Positions 1-8,234 of a stretch of 64,000 nucleotides of DNA are shown one piece after another. Below the pieces are notes generated by a model. The model had not been told where the DNA came from. It worked only from the letters and a program-made list of their open reading frames with translations, and did no database searches. The first letter of the stretch is position 1, and each line of letters opens with the position of its first letter. The position numbers and the translations under genes are program-made. This stretch comes from Candidatus Aphodovivens avistercoris (GTDB lineage: Bacteria; Actinomycetota; Coriobacteriia; Coriobacteriales; Eggerthellaceae). The stretch is taken from contig DVIW01000038.1 in assembly GCA_018710945.1 (NCBI GenBank), positions 62,001 to 126,000 on the forward strand. Direction: 5' to 3'.

Positions 1-329
1 AGGTAGTCCGCCTTCGCCTTGTCGGCAGCCAGCGCAATGAGGCAGTCCTCGTAATCGTCCCACCCAAGACGCGCCGCGCGCAGAGAATCCTCCCCCGACA
101 AGCCCACCGGCGTCACGACCTCGCACGCCGCCAGCATCGCCTTCTGCACCCGTTGGGAGTCGAGGTAGTGGCCCAGCACGTAGAAAGCGTCCTTGAGCGA
201 CAGGGCCGAGACCCACAGCTTGGCGTCTCCGAAAAAGCCCGCGGCAACGACGCGCTGCGCAGAAGCGAAATGGGGCGGCTTGCGGCCGAGGTAGTCGATG
301 AGAACGTTGGTATCAAGCAAGAGATTCAT
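1..329 (-). CDS. PIN-domain toxin, C-terminus cut by the window edge
   Basis: The reverse strand from the ATG at 329 reads MNLLLDTNVLIDYLGRKPPH, the classic PIN N-terminus with the first catalytic Asp in LLDTNVLID. Further in it has VSALSLKDAFYVL and a late acidic stretch (GWDDYEDCLIA) that fits the third or fourth acidic residue. PIN proteins paired with small antitoxins are usually VapC-like ribonucleases that cut tRNA or mRNA. About 109 codons are visible and the frame is still open at base 1, so the end is not seen. The start overlaps the antitoxin stop by 17 bases, which argues for translational coupling. The target RNA cannot be told from sequence. Confidence 0.8.
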   Translation of the reverse strand, partial: MNLLLDTNVLIDYLGRKPPHFASAQRVVAAGFFGDAKLWVSALSLKDAFYVLGHYLDSQRVQKAMLAACEVVTPVGLSGEDSLRAARLGWDDYEDCLIALAADKAKADY

Positions 330-612
330 AGTCGGCGCGCTTTCCCTCGCGGAGGATGGTGCGGTAGTCAACCGAGGCGGGATCGGGACCCCAATCGACA
401 TCGAGCGTGCTGGACGCCACGAAAGCAGAGAAACGCTCGGCGTCGGCCCCGCCGTCGCGCTCTTGCGCGCCGGGTATCCTCCGGTAGGCGATGAGGTAGT
501 CGTAGGCACCGTTCACCAGCTCCGTCACCGTGGCATCGAGCGCCTCGAGGATTCCGCCGCCCGCCTCTTTCTTCGCCTGCGGAACCCGAGCATTCACCAT
601 CGAGCTCTCCAT
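313..612 (-). CDS. RelB/DinJ-like antitoxin partnered with a PIN toxin
   Basis: A 99-residue protein. I chose the ATG at 612 because a strong purine-rich Shine-Dalgarno (GGAAGGGGAG) lies just upstream; an upstream in-frame ATG at 645 overlaps the palindromic site and has no such signal. The N-terminus (SSMVNARVPQAKKEAGGGIL) is typical of the ribbon-helix-helix region of RelB/DinJ antitoxins. The acidic, Asp-rich C-terminal half would wrap and inhibit the toxin. It is cotranscribed with the PIN gene and probably represses the operon. RelB-type antitoxins usually pair with RelE-fold toxins, so the PIN partner is a mixed pairing. Confidence 0.72.
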   Translation of the reverse strand: MESSMVNARVPQAKKEAGGGILEALDATVTELVNGAYDYLIAYRRIPGAQERDGGADAERFSAFVASSTLDVDWGPDPASVDYRTILREGKRADYESLA

Positions 613-625
613 CTTCTCCCCTTCC

Positions 626-639
626 GTAATATGTATTAC
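626..639. promoter_or_regulatory. Palindromic operator candidate of the toxin-antitoxin operon
   Basis: GTAATATGTATTAC has perfect 6-base arms around a 2-base centre. It lies 14 bases upstream of the antitoxin start in an AT-rich island within GC-rich DNA. Position and symmetry fit autoregulation by a ribbon-helix-helix antitoxin; binding is inferred. Confidence 0.5.
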
Positions 640-694
640 AGACATTATAGCACGGTTCGCCGTTTCCCGCAGGTTTCGCATGCGGGCGCCACCC

Positions 695-722
695 TTGCGT
701 ATGCGGCGGGGTGCGCTACAAT
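695..722 (+). promoter_or_regulatory. Promoter of the FMN-riboswitch/ribU operon
   Basis: TTGCGT (695-700) and TACAAT (717-722) are separated by 16 bases and would start transcription about 10 bases before the riboswitch. This is a good sigma-70 type match. Confidence 0.55.
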
Positions 723-739
723 AGCGGCGGATTCTGTTT

Positions 740-905
740 CAGGGCGAGGTGCAATTCCTCACTGGCGGTGATCCGGCCCGCAGCGTGCGCTGCGCGGCTC
801 GGCAGTCCGCGACCCTGCAGCGCCCGTCCATCGCGACGCGGCAACGCAGGCTGACTCCGGTGCGAACCCGGGACCAACGGTCACAGTCCGGATGGAAGAG
901 GCAGA
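740..905 (+). ncRNA. FMN riboswitch (RFN element)
   Basis: The conserved RFN blocks appear in order: AGGGCGAGGTGCAATTCCTC then ACTGGCGGTGAT, GCAGTCCGCGACC, GGCTGACTCCGGTGCGAACC and GGACCAACGGTCACAGTCCGGATG-GAAGAGG. The element lies about 155 bases before ribU. It should sense flavin mononucleotide and lower expression of the riboflavin transporter when FMN is plentiful. Confidence 0.95.
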
Positions 906-1020
906 GATCCGCGAGAAGGAGGCCGCCGCATCGCCGCGGGGCGCTTCCGTCGTTTGCGGACCAGATGAGCCTGTGTGGAAAGGAATCCATGCGGGCTCGT
1001 TTTCTTTTCCAGGCCGGAAA

Positions 1021-1060
1021 GCAAGCCCCTTGACGGAAAGGCCTGACGAAAGGGGCTTGC
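1021..1060 (+). promoter_or_regulatory. Hairpin that would hide the ribU ribosome-binding site
   Basis: GCAAGCCCCTT (1021-1031) pairs perfectly with AAGGGGCTTGC (1050-1060) around an 18-base loop, directly before the ribU ATG at 1062. The right arm holds the only plausible Shine-Dalgarno (GAAAGGGG). No U-tract follows. This looks like the translational expression platform of the FMN riboswitch. Confidence 0.65.
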
Positions 1061-1061
1061 C

Positions 1062-1661
1062 ATGAGCCAACCGAACGCCGCCGACGCGCAGGGCGCCGGC
1101 ATCAAGAACACGAACGCGTGGAGCACCCGCCAGCTGGTGACGATGGCGCTTCTGTGCGCCATCGGCGTGCTGCTGTCGTTCATCGAATTCCCGCTGATCC
1201 CCGGCGTCACCTGGCTGAAGTACGACGCATCGGCTATGCCCGCCATGGTGTGCGGCTTCGCCTTCGGCCCCGGCAGCGGCCTGGCCGTGGGCATCGCGGG
1301 CGCCATCATCCACGGCATCCTGATGGCCGACTTCTCCGGCGCGGTGATGAACATCCTCGTGGTCATCGGCTTCGTGCTGCCCGCCGCGCTGATCTACCGC
1401 ACGGGGCGCACGCTACCCCGCGCCATCGTCGGCCTCGTCGCCAGCGTGGTGGCGGCCATCATCATGGCCATCATCGGCAACCTTGTCATCACGCCCGGCT
1501 GGCTGGGCGTGCCCGTCGACGCCGTGGTGGCCATGATCATTCCCATCCTCGTGCCGTTCAACCTGCTGAAGGCCATCATCAACGCGGTGCTGACCCTGGC
1601 CGTGTACAAGAGCATCTCGAATCTCATCACCCCGCGCAAGAACCAGGTGCGGGGCCGCTAG
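1062..1661 (+). CDS. ribU: Riboflavin ECF transporter substrate-binding component RibU
   Basis: A 199-residue integral membrane protein with about six hydrophobic segments, the usual size and topology of ECF S-components. The N-terminal TRQLVTMALLCAIGVLLSFIEFPLIPGV and the following WLKYDASAMPAMVCGFAFGP region resemble the RibU family (substrate contact loop after TM1). It would bind riboflavin outside the cell and release it through the EcfA-EcfA'-EcfT engine encoded just downstream. The FMN riboswitch in its leader supports the riboflavin assignment. The gap to the next gene is only 19 bases, so it leads the operon. Confidence 0.88.
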   Translation: MSQPNAADAQGAGIKNTNAWSTRQLVTMALLCAIGVLLSFIEFPLIPGVTWLKYDASAMPAMVCGFAFGPGSGLAVGIAGAIIHGILMADFSGAVMNILVVIGFVLPAALIYRTGRTLPRAIVGLVASVVAAIIMAIIGNLVITPGWLGVPVDAVVAMIIPILVPFNLLKAIINAVLTLAVYKSISNLITPRKNQVRGR

Positions 1662-1680
1662 ACCGGGAAAGGACGCCTTA

Positions 1681-2616
1681 GTGAGCACCCTCGAACCCTC
1701 CGGCTTCGCACTCGGCGCTGCGGCCGCTTCCGCCGCAGCCGACGCTTCGGACGTTGCCGCCGCCCCCGCCACAGCCGCGCCCGACCCTGCGCCCGCCGTC
1801 GACGCGCACGGGCTGGCCTTCACCTACGACGGCAGCTCCTTCGTGCTGCAGGGCATCGACCTGCGCATCGAACGCGGCGAGTTCGTGGCCATCCTGGGCG
1901 GCAACGGCTCGGGAAAGTCGACGCTGGCCAAGCACATGAACGCCCTGCTCACCCCCGACGAGGGGCGCATGGACGTGCTCGGTCGCGACACGCGCGACCC
2001 CCAGGCCACCTACCTCATCCGCAGCCAGGCGGGCATGGTGTTTCAGAACCCCGACGACCAGCTGGTGGCGTCGCTTGTGGAAAACGACGTGGCCTTCGGG
2101 CCGGAGAACCTGGGCGTGCCCGCTCCTGAGCTGCGCGAGCGCGTGGACGAGAGCCTTGAGGCCGTGGGGCTGCCCGGCTTTCAGAAGCGCGAGACGGCGT
2201 CGCTGTCCGGCGGGCAGAAGCAGCGCGTGGCGACGGCCGGCATGCTGGCGATGCGCCCCGAGATCGTGATCTTGGACGAAGCCACCTCCATGCTGGACCC
2301 GCAGGGCCGCGCCTCGTTCATGGAGCTGTGCCGCTCGATGCACGCAGCCGGCAAGACGGTGGTGATGATCACCCACTTCATGGAAGAGGCCTCGCAGGCC
2401 GACCGCGTGGTGGTGCTGGACGGCGGCCGCGTCGCCTGCGAGGGCGCACCCGACGAGGTGCTGTCGCAGGCGGACCTTCTTGAGCACCTGAACCTGGACG
2501 TGCCGTTTTCCTGCGCGCTCTCATTGGCCCTGCGGGCGGCGGGCGTGGACGCAGGCGTGCACGTGCGCCCCTACGAGCTGAAGGAGGAGCTATGCCGCTT
2601 GCATTCGAAGGCGTGA
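1681..2616 (+). CDS. ecfA1: ECF transporter ATPase EcfA
   Basis: A 311-residue ABC ATPase. Walker A is GGNGSGKS, the signature is SGGQKQR and Walker B is EIVILDEATSMLDP. The GTG start at 1681 is preceded by GGAAAGGA at 8 bases. The first 40 residues are an Ala/Pro-rich tail not usual for the family, so a later start cannot be excluded. It hydrolyses ATP with its paralogue EcfA' to drive riboflavin uptake through RibU and EcfT. Its last 25 bases overlap the next gene, a sign of coupled translation. Confidence 0.9.
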   Translation: MSTLEPSGFALGAAAASAAADASDVAAAPATAAPDPAPAVDAHGLAFTYDGSSFVLQGIDLRIERGEFVAILGGNGSGKSTLAKHMNALLTPDEGRMDVLGRDTRDPQATYLIRSQAGMVFQNPDDQLVASLVENDVAFGPENLGVPAPELRERVDESLEAVGLPGFQKRETASLSGGQKQRVATAGMLAMRPEIVILDEATSMLDPQGRASFMELCRSMHAAGKTVVMITHFMEEASQADRVVVLDGGRVACEGAPDEVLSQADLLEHLNLDVPFSCALSLALRAAGVDAGVHVRPYELKEELCRLHSKA

Positions 2617-3572
2617 GCTATTCCTACGACGACCCGAAAGGACGCAAGAAAAAGCGGGCCCACCGCAGCGCGCAGACGGAGCCCGCAGCAGCGGCAACGG
2701 GCGGCGCGCGGCGCTGGGCGCTGCACGAGGTGTCGTTCACCCTGGAAGATGGCGAGTTTTTGGGGCTTGCCGGGCACACCGGCAGCGGGAAGAGCACGCT
2801 CATCCAGCACGCCAACGGGCTTTTGCACCCCACGGAGGGCCGCGTGCTGTTCGACGGGCGCGACCTTGCCGACAAGCAAGCGGCGCAGGAGTGCCGCAGC
2901 GCCGTGGGGTTGGTGTTCCAGTACCCCGAGCACCAGCTGTTCGCCGCCACCGTGCGCGAGGACGTGGCGTTCGGCCCCCGCAACCTGGGGCTTCCCGAAG
3001 ACGAGGTGGCCGCGCGCGTCAGCGAGGCGCTGGCGCTCGTGCACCTGGACGAAGCCGACGTGGCCGAGCGCAGCCCCTTCGAGCTGTCCGGCGGGCAGCA
3101 GCGCCGCGTGGCGTTCGCCGGCGTTCTGGCCATGCGCCCGCGCGTGCTGGTGCTCGACGAGCCGGTGGCGGGGCTCGACCCGGTGGCGCGCGAAGAGTTC
3201 CTCGCGCTCATCGGCGAGCTGCACCGCACGGGGCTGTCGCTGATGATGGCCTCGCACAGCATGGAGGACCTGGCGCGTTTGGCCGACCGCATCCTCGTGC
3301 TGGCCGGCGGCGAGATGCTGCGGCTTGGCACGCCCGAAGAGGTGTTCTCCGACGGCGAGGGCCTGCGCGCGGTGGGGCTGGACGTGCCGGCGGCGCAGCG
3401 GTTCGCCGAGCAGCTGCGCGCCGAGGGGTTCCGCCTGCCGCGGGCGCTCTACGACGTGGAGTCGCTGGCGGCCGACATCGCCGCCGAGCTGGGCGCAGGC
3501 GCGTCTGCCGCCGAGCCCGCTGCGGCCGCCGCTGGCCCGGCCACGTCACAGCAGGAGGGCCATCATGCCTGA
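2592..3572 (+). CDS. ecfA2: ECF transporter ATPase EcfA'
   Basis: A 326-residue ABC ATPase with Walker A GHTGSGKS, signature LSGGQQRR and Walker B VLVLDEPVAGLDP. The Q-loop region has FQYPEHQLFA, as in Cbi/Ecf ATPases. The start has AAGGAGG 4-5 bases upstream. A charged insert (KGRKKKRAHRSAQTEPAA) sits near residues 17-36 before the core. The Ala-rich C-terminus overlaps the ecfT start by 8 bases. It forms the ATPase heterodimer with the preceding gene product. Confidence 0.9.
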   Translation: MPLAFEGVSYSYDDPKGRKKKRAHRSAQTEPAAAATGGARRWALHEVSFTLEDGEFLGLAGHTGSGKSTLIQHANGLLHPTEGRVLFDGRDLADKQAAQECRSAVGLVFQYPEHQLFAATVREDVAFGPRNLGLPEDEVAARVSEALALVHLDEADVAERSPFELSGGQQRRVAFAGVLAMRPRVLVLDEPVAGLDPVAREEFLALIGELHRTGLSLMMASHSMEDLARLADRILVLAGGEMLRLGTPEEVFSDGEGLRAVGLDVPAAQRFAEQLRAEGFRLPRALYDVESLAADIAAELGAGASAAEPAAAAAGPATSQQEGHHA

Positions 3573-4359
3573 TGCCGCCCTCATCGGCCGCTACTGGCCC
3601 GCGGACAGCCCGCTGCACCGCATGGACGCGCGCGCGAAGCTGGTGATGTCGCTCGTGTTGATGGCGGTGGTTTTCGTCGCGCAGACCTTCTGGGGCCTGG
3701 CGGTGTGCGCCCTGTTCATCGGCGCGTTCTTCCTGCTGGCGCGCATCCCGCTGGGCAAAGCGCTGCGCTCGGTCGCGCCGCTGGCGTTCATCGTGGTGGT
3801 CACGGCGCTGCTGAACGTGTTCTTCGTGCAGGGCGGCCCGGTGTACTTCGAGTGGTGGATCGTCCGCATCAGCCAGGCCGGCCTGGTGCAGGCCGCGTTC
3901 ATCGCCTGCCGCCTGCTGCTTCTGCTGCTGGGCGTGAGCCTGCTCACCCTGACGACGCAGACCCTCGACATCACCGACGCGTTCGAGCATCTTCTGAAGC
4001 CCCTCGCCCGCTTCGGCGTTCCCGCGCACGAGCTGTCCATGATGATGGGCATCGCGCTGCGCTTCCTGCCGCAATTCGCCCAGGAGCTCGCCACCATCTA
4101 CCGCGCGCAGCTCAGCCGCGCCGCCACGTTCTCGAAAGGGCGGGCGCGCACGCTGCTGTCGCTGATGGTGCCGCTGTTCACCAGCGCGTTCCGCCATGCC
4201 GAAACGCTGTCGTCGGCCATGGACGCGCGCTGCTACCACGGCGGCGCGGGCCGCACGCGGCTGCACCCCCTGGCCCTCTCGCGCACCGACGCGGCGGCGG
4301 CCGGCGTGCTGGCGCTGATGCTGGCCTGCGTGTTCGCCACCAACTTCATCCCGCACTGA
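3565..4359 (+). CDS. ecfT: ECF transporter transmembrane component EcfT
   Basis: A 264-residue membrane protein starting at the ATG at 3565 after GGAGGG; a longer open frame upstream only reads through ecfA'. It has hydrophobic segments between residues 30 and 130 and near the C-terminus. The coupling-helix motifs of EcfT are visible as the SRAATFSKGR region and the AMDARCY stretch (family consensus A-x-R-G). It couples the two ATPases to RibU. With ribU and both ATPases beside it, the locus encodes a complete transporter. Confidence 0.9.
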   Translation: MPDAALIGRYWPADSPLHRMDARAKLVMSLVLMAVVFVAQTFWGLAVCALFIGAFFLLARIPLGKALRSVAPLAFIVVVTALLNVFFVQGGPVYFEWWIVRISQAGLVQAAFIACRLLLLLLGVSLLTLTTQTLDITDAFEHLLKPLARFGVPAHELSMMMGIALRFLPQFAQELATIYRAQLSRAATFSKGRARTLLSLMVPLFTSAFRHAETLSSAMDARCYHGGAGRTRLHPLALSRTDAAAAGVLALMLACVFATNFIPH

Positions 4360-4485
4360 CACTGCGGCGTTGCCACGCGCGGCGCAGGCTTCGAATGCCT
4401 TGCGGCGCGCTGGCGCCCAACCCGAAACGAACGCGGGCCGCGCCGCCGATGCGCCGCAGCCCGCCAACCCGAAAGGAGCACTCCC

Positions 4486-4911
4486 ATGACCGACCGAACC
4501 GACAGCTTGGAAACCATCGTCGGCTACCTGACCAGCGTTCCCGCCTGGTACCTGGCCACCTGCGAGGGCGACCAGCCCCACGTGCGCCCGTTCAGCTTCG
4601 CCGCACTGGAGGACGGCCGCATCTGGTTCTGCACCGCCACCACCAAAGACGTCTACCGCGAGCTTACGGCCAACCCGAAGTTCGAGCTGACCGCTTGGAA
4701 ACCCGGAAGCGGCTGGATCATCGTGCGCGGCAAGGCCGACCTCGCCGACGGCGCCAGCGCCGAGGTGCGCCAGGCCGGCTTCGAGCACATGATCGCCCTT
4801 GGCGAGCATCATGACGGCCCCAACGCCCCCGAGCTGACGTTCTTCAGCATGACCGACGCCGCCGCCTGGCTCTGCGACATCGACGGCAGCTGGAACCCGC
4901 TGCCGCTGTAG
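4486..4911 (+). CDS. Pyridoxamine 5'-phosphate oxidase-type FMN-binding split-barrel protein
   Basis: A 141-residue protein starting after AAAGGAG. The pattern VPAWYLATCEGDQPHVRPFSFA, followed by WFCTATTKDVYRELTANPKFELTA, is the split-barrel flavoprotein fold of the NimA/PNPOx-like group, which binds FMN or F420 and reduces small substrates. The substrate is unknown. It lies 126 bases after ecfT in the same direction and may share the flavin-controlled transcript, which suits a flavin-using protein. The downstream end is shared with a convergent terminator. Confidence 0.75.
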   Translation: MTDRTDSLETIVGYLTSVPAWYLATCEGDQPHVRPFSFAALEDGRIWFCTATTKDVYRELTANPKFELTAWKPGSGWIIVRGKADLADGASAEVRQAGFEHMIALGEHHDGPNAPELTFFSMTDAAAWLCDIDGSWNPLPL

Positions 4912-4940
4912 CCCTGCGCCGCAGCCCCGCCGCGCCTGCG

Positions 4941-4986
4941 CAAAAAAGGGACGGGCGGTGCGGCGTTCCGCAACGCCACACCGCCC
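4941..4986 (-). terminator. Terminator of the GntP-type permease gene (probably bidirectional)
   Basis: GGGCGGTG-c-GGCGTT (4953-4967) pairs with AACGCC-a-CACCGCCC (4972-4986). On the minus strand a T6 run (complement of AAAAAA at 4942-4947) follows the stem. It lies between convergent genes. Confidence 0.7.
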
Positions 4987-5011
4987 ACTGCGTCACCGCT
5001 CGCTCGCAGCG

Positions 5012-6334
5012 CTACTGCACGCCCAGCGTGCCCAGCACGATGATCACGACCAGCGCGATGCCGTCGATGACGACGGACTGCCAGAAGAAGTGCTTGTAGG
5101 CCGTCTTGTGCGAAAGCCCCATGGCGTTCAACATGCCGAACAGCGAGCCCGCGTTCGGCAGCGCGCCGCCCACCAGGGCCGCCACGTTCACCACCTTGTA
5201 CAGCACGGCAGCCGAGGCGCCCATGGCCAAATAGTCGCCCACGAAGTTCTGCACCATGATGCCGCAGGCCGCCGTGCCGCCGCCGATGATGCCGCCCAGC
5301 GTGCACGACAGCACCGCCGCCGACACGTAGGGGCCGCCCGGCAGCGCGTAAACCGCCTGCTGGATGACGCCGAACCCGCTCGATGCGGCCACCACCGAGC
5401 CGATGCCGGCCGCTGCGGCCGTGAACAGCACCGGCCCCAGCGAGTCGGCCGCGCCCTGCCCCAGCACGCCCTTGTAGTCGTAGCGAATGTGCTTGCCGAA
5501 CAGGACGGCCGACAGCAGAATGGCAGCAGTCATGGCGATGTAGACGATGTTGCCCACCTTGAACGCGCTGCCGATGAGGATCGTGCCGATCAGCACCACG
5601 ATGGGAGCCAGCGAACGGCCCAGCCCCGGCAGCGATTCGGTCGAGTACGTCACGTCAGGCAGGATGCAGTCATAGTGCTCGCCCTTCGCCTGCGACCGCG
5701 CAAGCGCCACCCTGATGTACACGCAGCCCAGCACCACGGTGATGACCGCGGCCGTGATGCCCAGCACCGGCGCGGCCGTGGTGGTCACCCCGCAGCCGTT
5801 CGCCGTGATGATGTTGGACGTGTCGGGGCTGCCAGGCAGCATGCCCATCGTGAACGAGGCCGCGCCCAGCGCGAACGCCGCCACGAACAGATGCCACGCG
5901 ATGTCGCATTCCTTGAAGATCGGCTTGGCCAACGGCATGATGGCGAACATCACCACGAAGATGGCGATGCCGCCGTACGAGAACAGCGCGGTGACGGCGG
6001 CGATGCCCAGCAGCACGCCGTAGGCGCTGTTGCGCCCGATCTTCGCCATCAGCGCGCTGGCGATGGAGCGCGCCGCACCCGACGCGTCGATGAACTTGCC
6101 GAACACCGCCGACAGCACGAACACGGGGATGGTGCTCATGACGAAGCTCCCCGCGCCCGCCAGATAGGAATCCTGCGGGTCGGAGAAGAAGAACTGCTCG
6201 AAGTCCATCTGGTTGGTGAGGATGATGATGATCGCGGTGATGGGCGCCGTCAGCATGACGGTATAGCCGCGCATGGCGGCCACGATGAAGAACACCAGCG
6301 CGAAGACGATGCCCGCGACCCCTATCCATTCCAT
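5012..6334 (-). CDS. GntP-family permease, copy 1
   Basis: A 440-residue, very hydrophobic protein with about 12 membrane segments and the GntP/citrate-like architecture: an N-terminal MEWIGVAGIV segment, a central conserved MGMLPGSPDTSNI loop and a C-terminal GGALPNAGSLFGM loop. GntP proteins are proton symporters for gluconate and other organic acids; the substrate here is unknown. It is about 75-80% identical by eye to the permease at 6712-8034. It is last in a minus-strand series that begins with the molybdoenzyme, so it may carry that enzyme's substrate or product. The Shine-Dalgarno is GAGGGGG. Confidence 0.85.
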   Translation of the reverse strand: MEWIGVAGIVFALVFFIVAAMRGYTVMLTAPITAIIIILTNQMDFEQFFFSDPQDSYLAGAGSFVMSTIPVFVLSAVFGKFIDASGAARSIASALMAKIGRNSAYGVLLGIAAVTALFSYGGIAIFVVMFAIMPLAKPIFKECDIAWHLFVAAFALGAASFTMGMLPGSPDTSNIITANGCGVTTTAAPVLGITAAVITVVLGCVYIRVALARSQAKGEHYDCILPDVTYSTESLPGLGRSLAPIVVLIGTILIGSAFKVGNIVYIAMTAAILLSAVLFGKHIRYDYKGVLGQGAADSLGPVLFTAAAAGIGSVVAASSGFGVIQQAVYALPGGPYVSAAVLSCTLGGIIGGGTAACGIMVQNFVGDYLAMGASAAVLYKVVNVAALVGGALPNAGSLFGMLNAMGLSHKTAYKHFFWQSVVIDGIALVVIIVLGTLGVQ

Positions 6335-6364
6335 AGCTCTACCCCCTCTTTCACAACCTCGAAG

Positions 6365-6391
6365 GGGGAAGCGGCGCCAGGCCGCTTCCCC
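6365..6391 (-). terminator. Perfect hairpin between the zinc-ribbon gene and permease copy 1
   Basis: GGGGAAGCGGC (6365-6375) and GCCGCTTCCCC (6381-6391) form an 11-base stem with a 5-base loop. No U-tract follows on the minus strand, so it may only weaken read-through or protect an mRNA end. Confidence 0.4.
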
Positions 6392-6463
6392 GTGGTCGAT
6401 CCGTTGCGTTTCAAGCGGCGGGGCGGCGCGTGGAGGGATCGCCCGCCCCGTCTTCCTTCGGCG

Positions 6464-6667
6464 CTAGTTGCCCGCCGGCGGCTTGGGAGCCGTCGGAGCG
6501 CTCGGCATCTTGGGCGGCATGGGCATCGACGGCATGGTGGGCATGCCGGGAGCCGCAGTCGCCTTCGCGCCGCAATGCGGGCACTCATCTGCGAACGGGC
6601 TCACGTCCCCTCCGCATTTCGGGCATTTCACCGGGCCGTTGCCGGTGACGGCAGGTCTGAAGCACAT
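6464..6667 (-). CDS. Small zinc-ribbon protein with Pro/Met-rich tail
   Basis: A 67-residue protein. Two CxxC knuckles (CPKCGG and CPHCGA) form a zinc ribbon in the first 35 residues. The rest is a low-complexity tail with repeated MPxMPSMPMPP-like units and no membrane segment. A clear AAGGAGG lies 9 bases upstream. It sits between two paralogous permease genes in the same direction, so it is probably cotranscribed. Its function is unknown; zinc-ribbon/proline-tail proteins can be adaptors. Nothing links it directly to transport apart from position. Confidence 0.7.
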   Translation of the reverse strand: MCFRPAVTGNGPVKCPKCGGDVSPFADECPHCGAKATAAPGMPTMPSMPMPPKMPSAPTAPKPPAGN

Positions 6668-6711
6668 GGGGCGAAACCTCCTTGTTCCTCTTGTTGAAAC
6701 CGGGCGTCACG

Positions 6712-8034
6712 CTAGGCAATGCCCAGGGAACCCAGAATGATGATGGCAACGAGCGCCACCAGGCTGGCGACGATGGAAATCCAGAAGAAGTGGCGGTAAG
6801 CGGTCTTGTGGGTCAGGCCCATGGCGTTGAACATGCCGAACATGGAGCCCGCGTTCGGCAGCGCGCCGCCGATGAGGGCCGACACCACGATGACCTTGTA
6901 CAGCACCGCGGCGTTCACGCCCGGCACCAGGTAGACGCTCAGGAAGTTCTGCACCACGATGCCGGCAGCCGCCGTGCCGCCGCCGATGATGCCGCCCAGC
7001 ACGCCGGAGAGCGTCGCCGCGGAGACGTAGGCGCCGCCAGGCATGTTGAACAGCACTTCCTGGATGTAGGAAAAGCCGCTGGACACCGCGATGATGGAGC
7101 CGATGCCGGCAGCCGCAGCGGTGAACAGAGCGGGGCCGAGCGAGTCGATGGCGCCCTGGCCCAGCACGCCCTTGTGGTCATGCTCGATGTACTTGTTGAA
7201 CAGAACGCCCGCCAGCACGATGCCCACGATCATGGCGATGTAGACGATGTTGGGGATGCCCATGGCGCTGCCGATGAGGATGATGGCGATCAGCACCACG
7301 ATGGGGGTCAGCGAACGGCCCAGCCCCGGCAGGTTGTCGGTGGCGTAGGTGGTGTCGGGCAGCGTGCAGTCGTACACCTCGCCCTTGGCCAGCGAGCGCT
7401 TCAGCGCGATCTTGATGTAGATGCAGCCCAGCACGATAGTGATGAGCGACGCCACGATGCCTAGGATGGGGGCGGCGGTCACCGGCACGCCGATGGCGTT
7501 GGCGGCGATGACGTTGGTGGAGTCGGGGCTGCCAGGCAGCATGCCCATGGTGAACGAGGCGGCGCCCAAAGCGAACGAGGCCACGAACAGGTGCCACGCG
7601 ATGTTGCACTCCTTGAACAGGGGCTTCGCCAGCGGGATGACGGCGAACATGACCACGTAGATGGAGATGCCGCCGTAGGTGAACAGCGCGGTGACCGCGG
7701 CAATGCCCAGCAGGATGCCGTAGGGGCCGAACTTGTTCATCTTGCCCATGAGCGAGTTGGCGATGGAGCGCGCCGCGCCGGACGCGTCGATGTACTTGCC
7801 GAACACCGCCGACAGCACGAAGATGGGTATCGAGCTGGTGATCAGCGCGCCGACGCCGGAGAGGTAGGAGTTCTCCGGATCGGTGAAGAAGAACTGGTTG
7901 AAATCAAGCTGGTTGGTGAGGATGATGATGATCGCCGTGATGGGCGCCGTGAGCATGACCGTGTAGCCACGCATGGCAGCCACGACGAAGAACACCAGGG
8001 CGACAACGATGCCGACAACCCCGACCCATTCCAT
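6712..8034 (-). CDS. GntP-family permease, copy 2
   Basis: A 440-residue permease with the same motifs as the copy at 5012-6334 (MGMLPGSPDSTNV and GGALPNAGSMFGM loops, MEWVGVVGIV start) and identical length, so the pair is a recent tandem duplication. AAGGAAAA precedes the ATG. It should be an organic-acid/proton symporter of unknown substrate. It follows the molybdoenzyme B subunit by 318 bases containing strong hairpins, so it probably has its own promoter or is only partly cotranscribed. Confidence 0.85.
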   Translation of the reverse strand: MEWVGVVGIVVALVFFVVAAMRGYTVMLTAPITAIIIILTNQLDFNQFFFTDPENSYLSGVGALITSSIPIFVLSAVFGKYIDASGAARSIANSLMGKMNKFGPYGILLGIAAVTALFTYGGISIYVVMFAVIPLAKPLFKECNIAWHLFVASFALGAASFTMGMLPGSPDSTNVIAANAIGVPVTAAPILGIVASLITIVLGCIYIKIALKRSLAKGEVYDCTLPDTTYATDNLPGLGRSLTPIVVLIAIILIGSAMGIPNIVYIAMIVGIVLAGVLFNKYIEHDHKGVLGQGAIDSLGPALFTAAAAGIGSIIAVSSGFSYIQEVLFNMPGGAYVSAATLSGVLGGIIGGGTAAAGIVVQNFLSVYLVPGVNAAVLYKVIVVSALIGGALPNAGSMFGMFNAMGLTHKTAYRHFFWISIVASLVALVAIIILGSLGIA

Positions 8035-8234
8035 AATGGTTTTCCTTTCCTATACATTGATCCTTCGTTCGGCGGCTGAAGCCGCCTTGCCGGAAACCGC
8101 CTGTCCAAAGCCGTAAACGGCCCGAAGCCAAGCAGGTGCCGACGAAACCCGGAGCGCTCCTTTTCAAACCAGGAGGACGCCCCAGGTCGAGCCAACGTCA
8201 GCGAGCGGGAGCGTGACGAGTGCGGATGGCGTGA

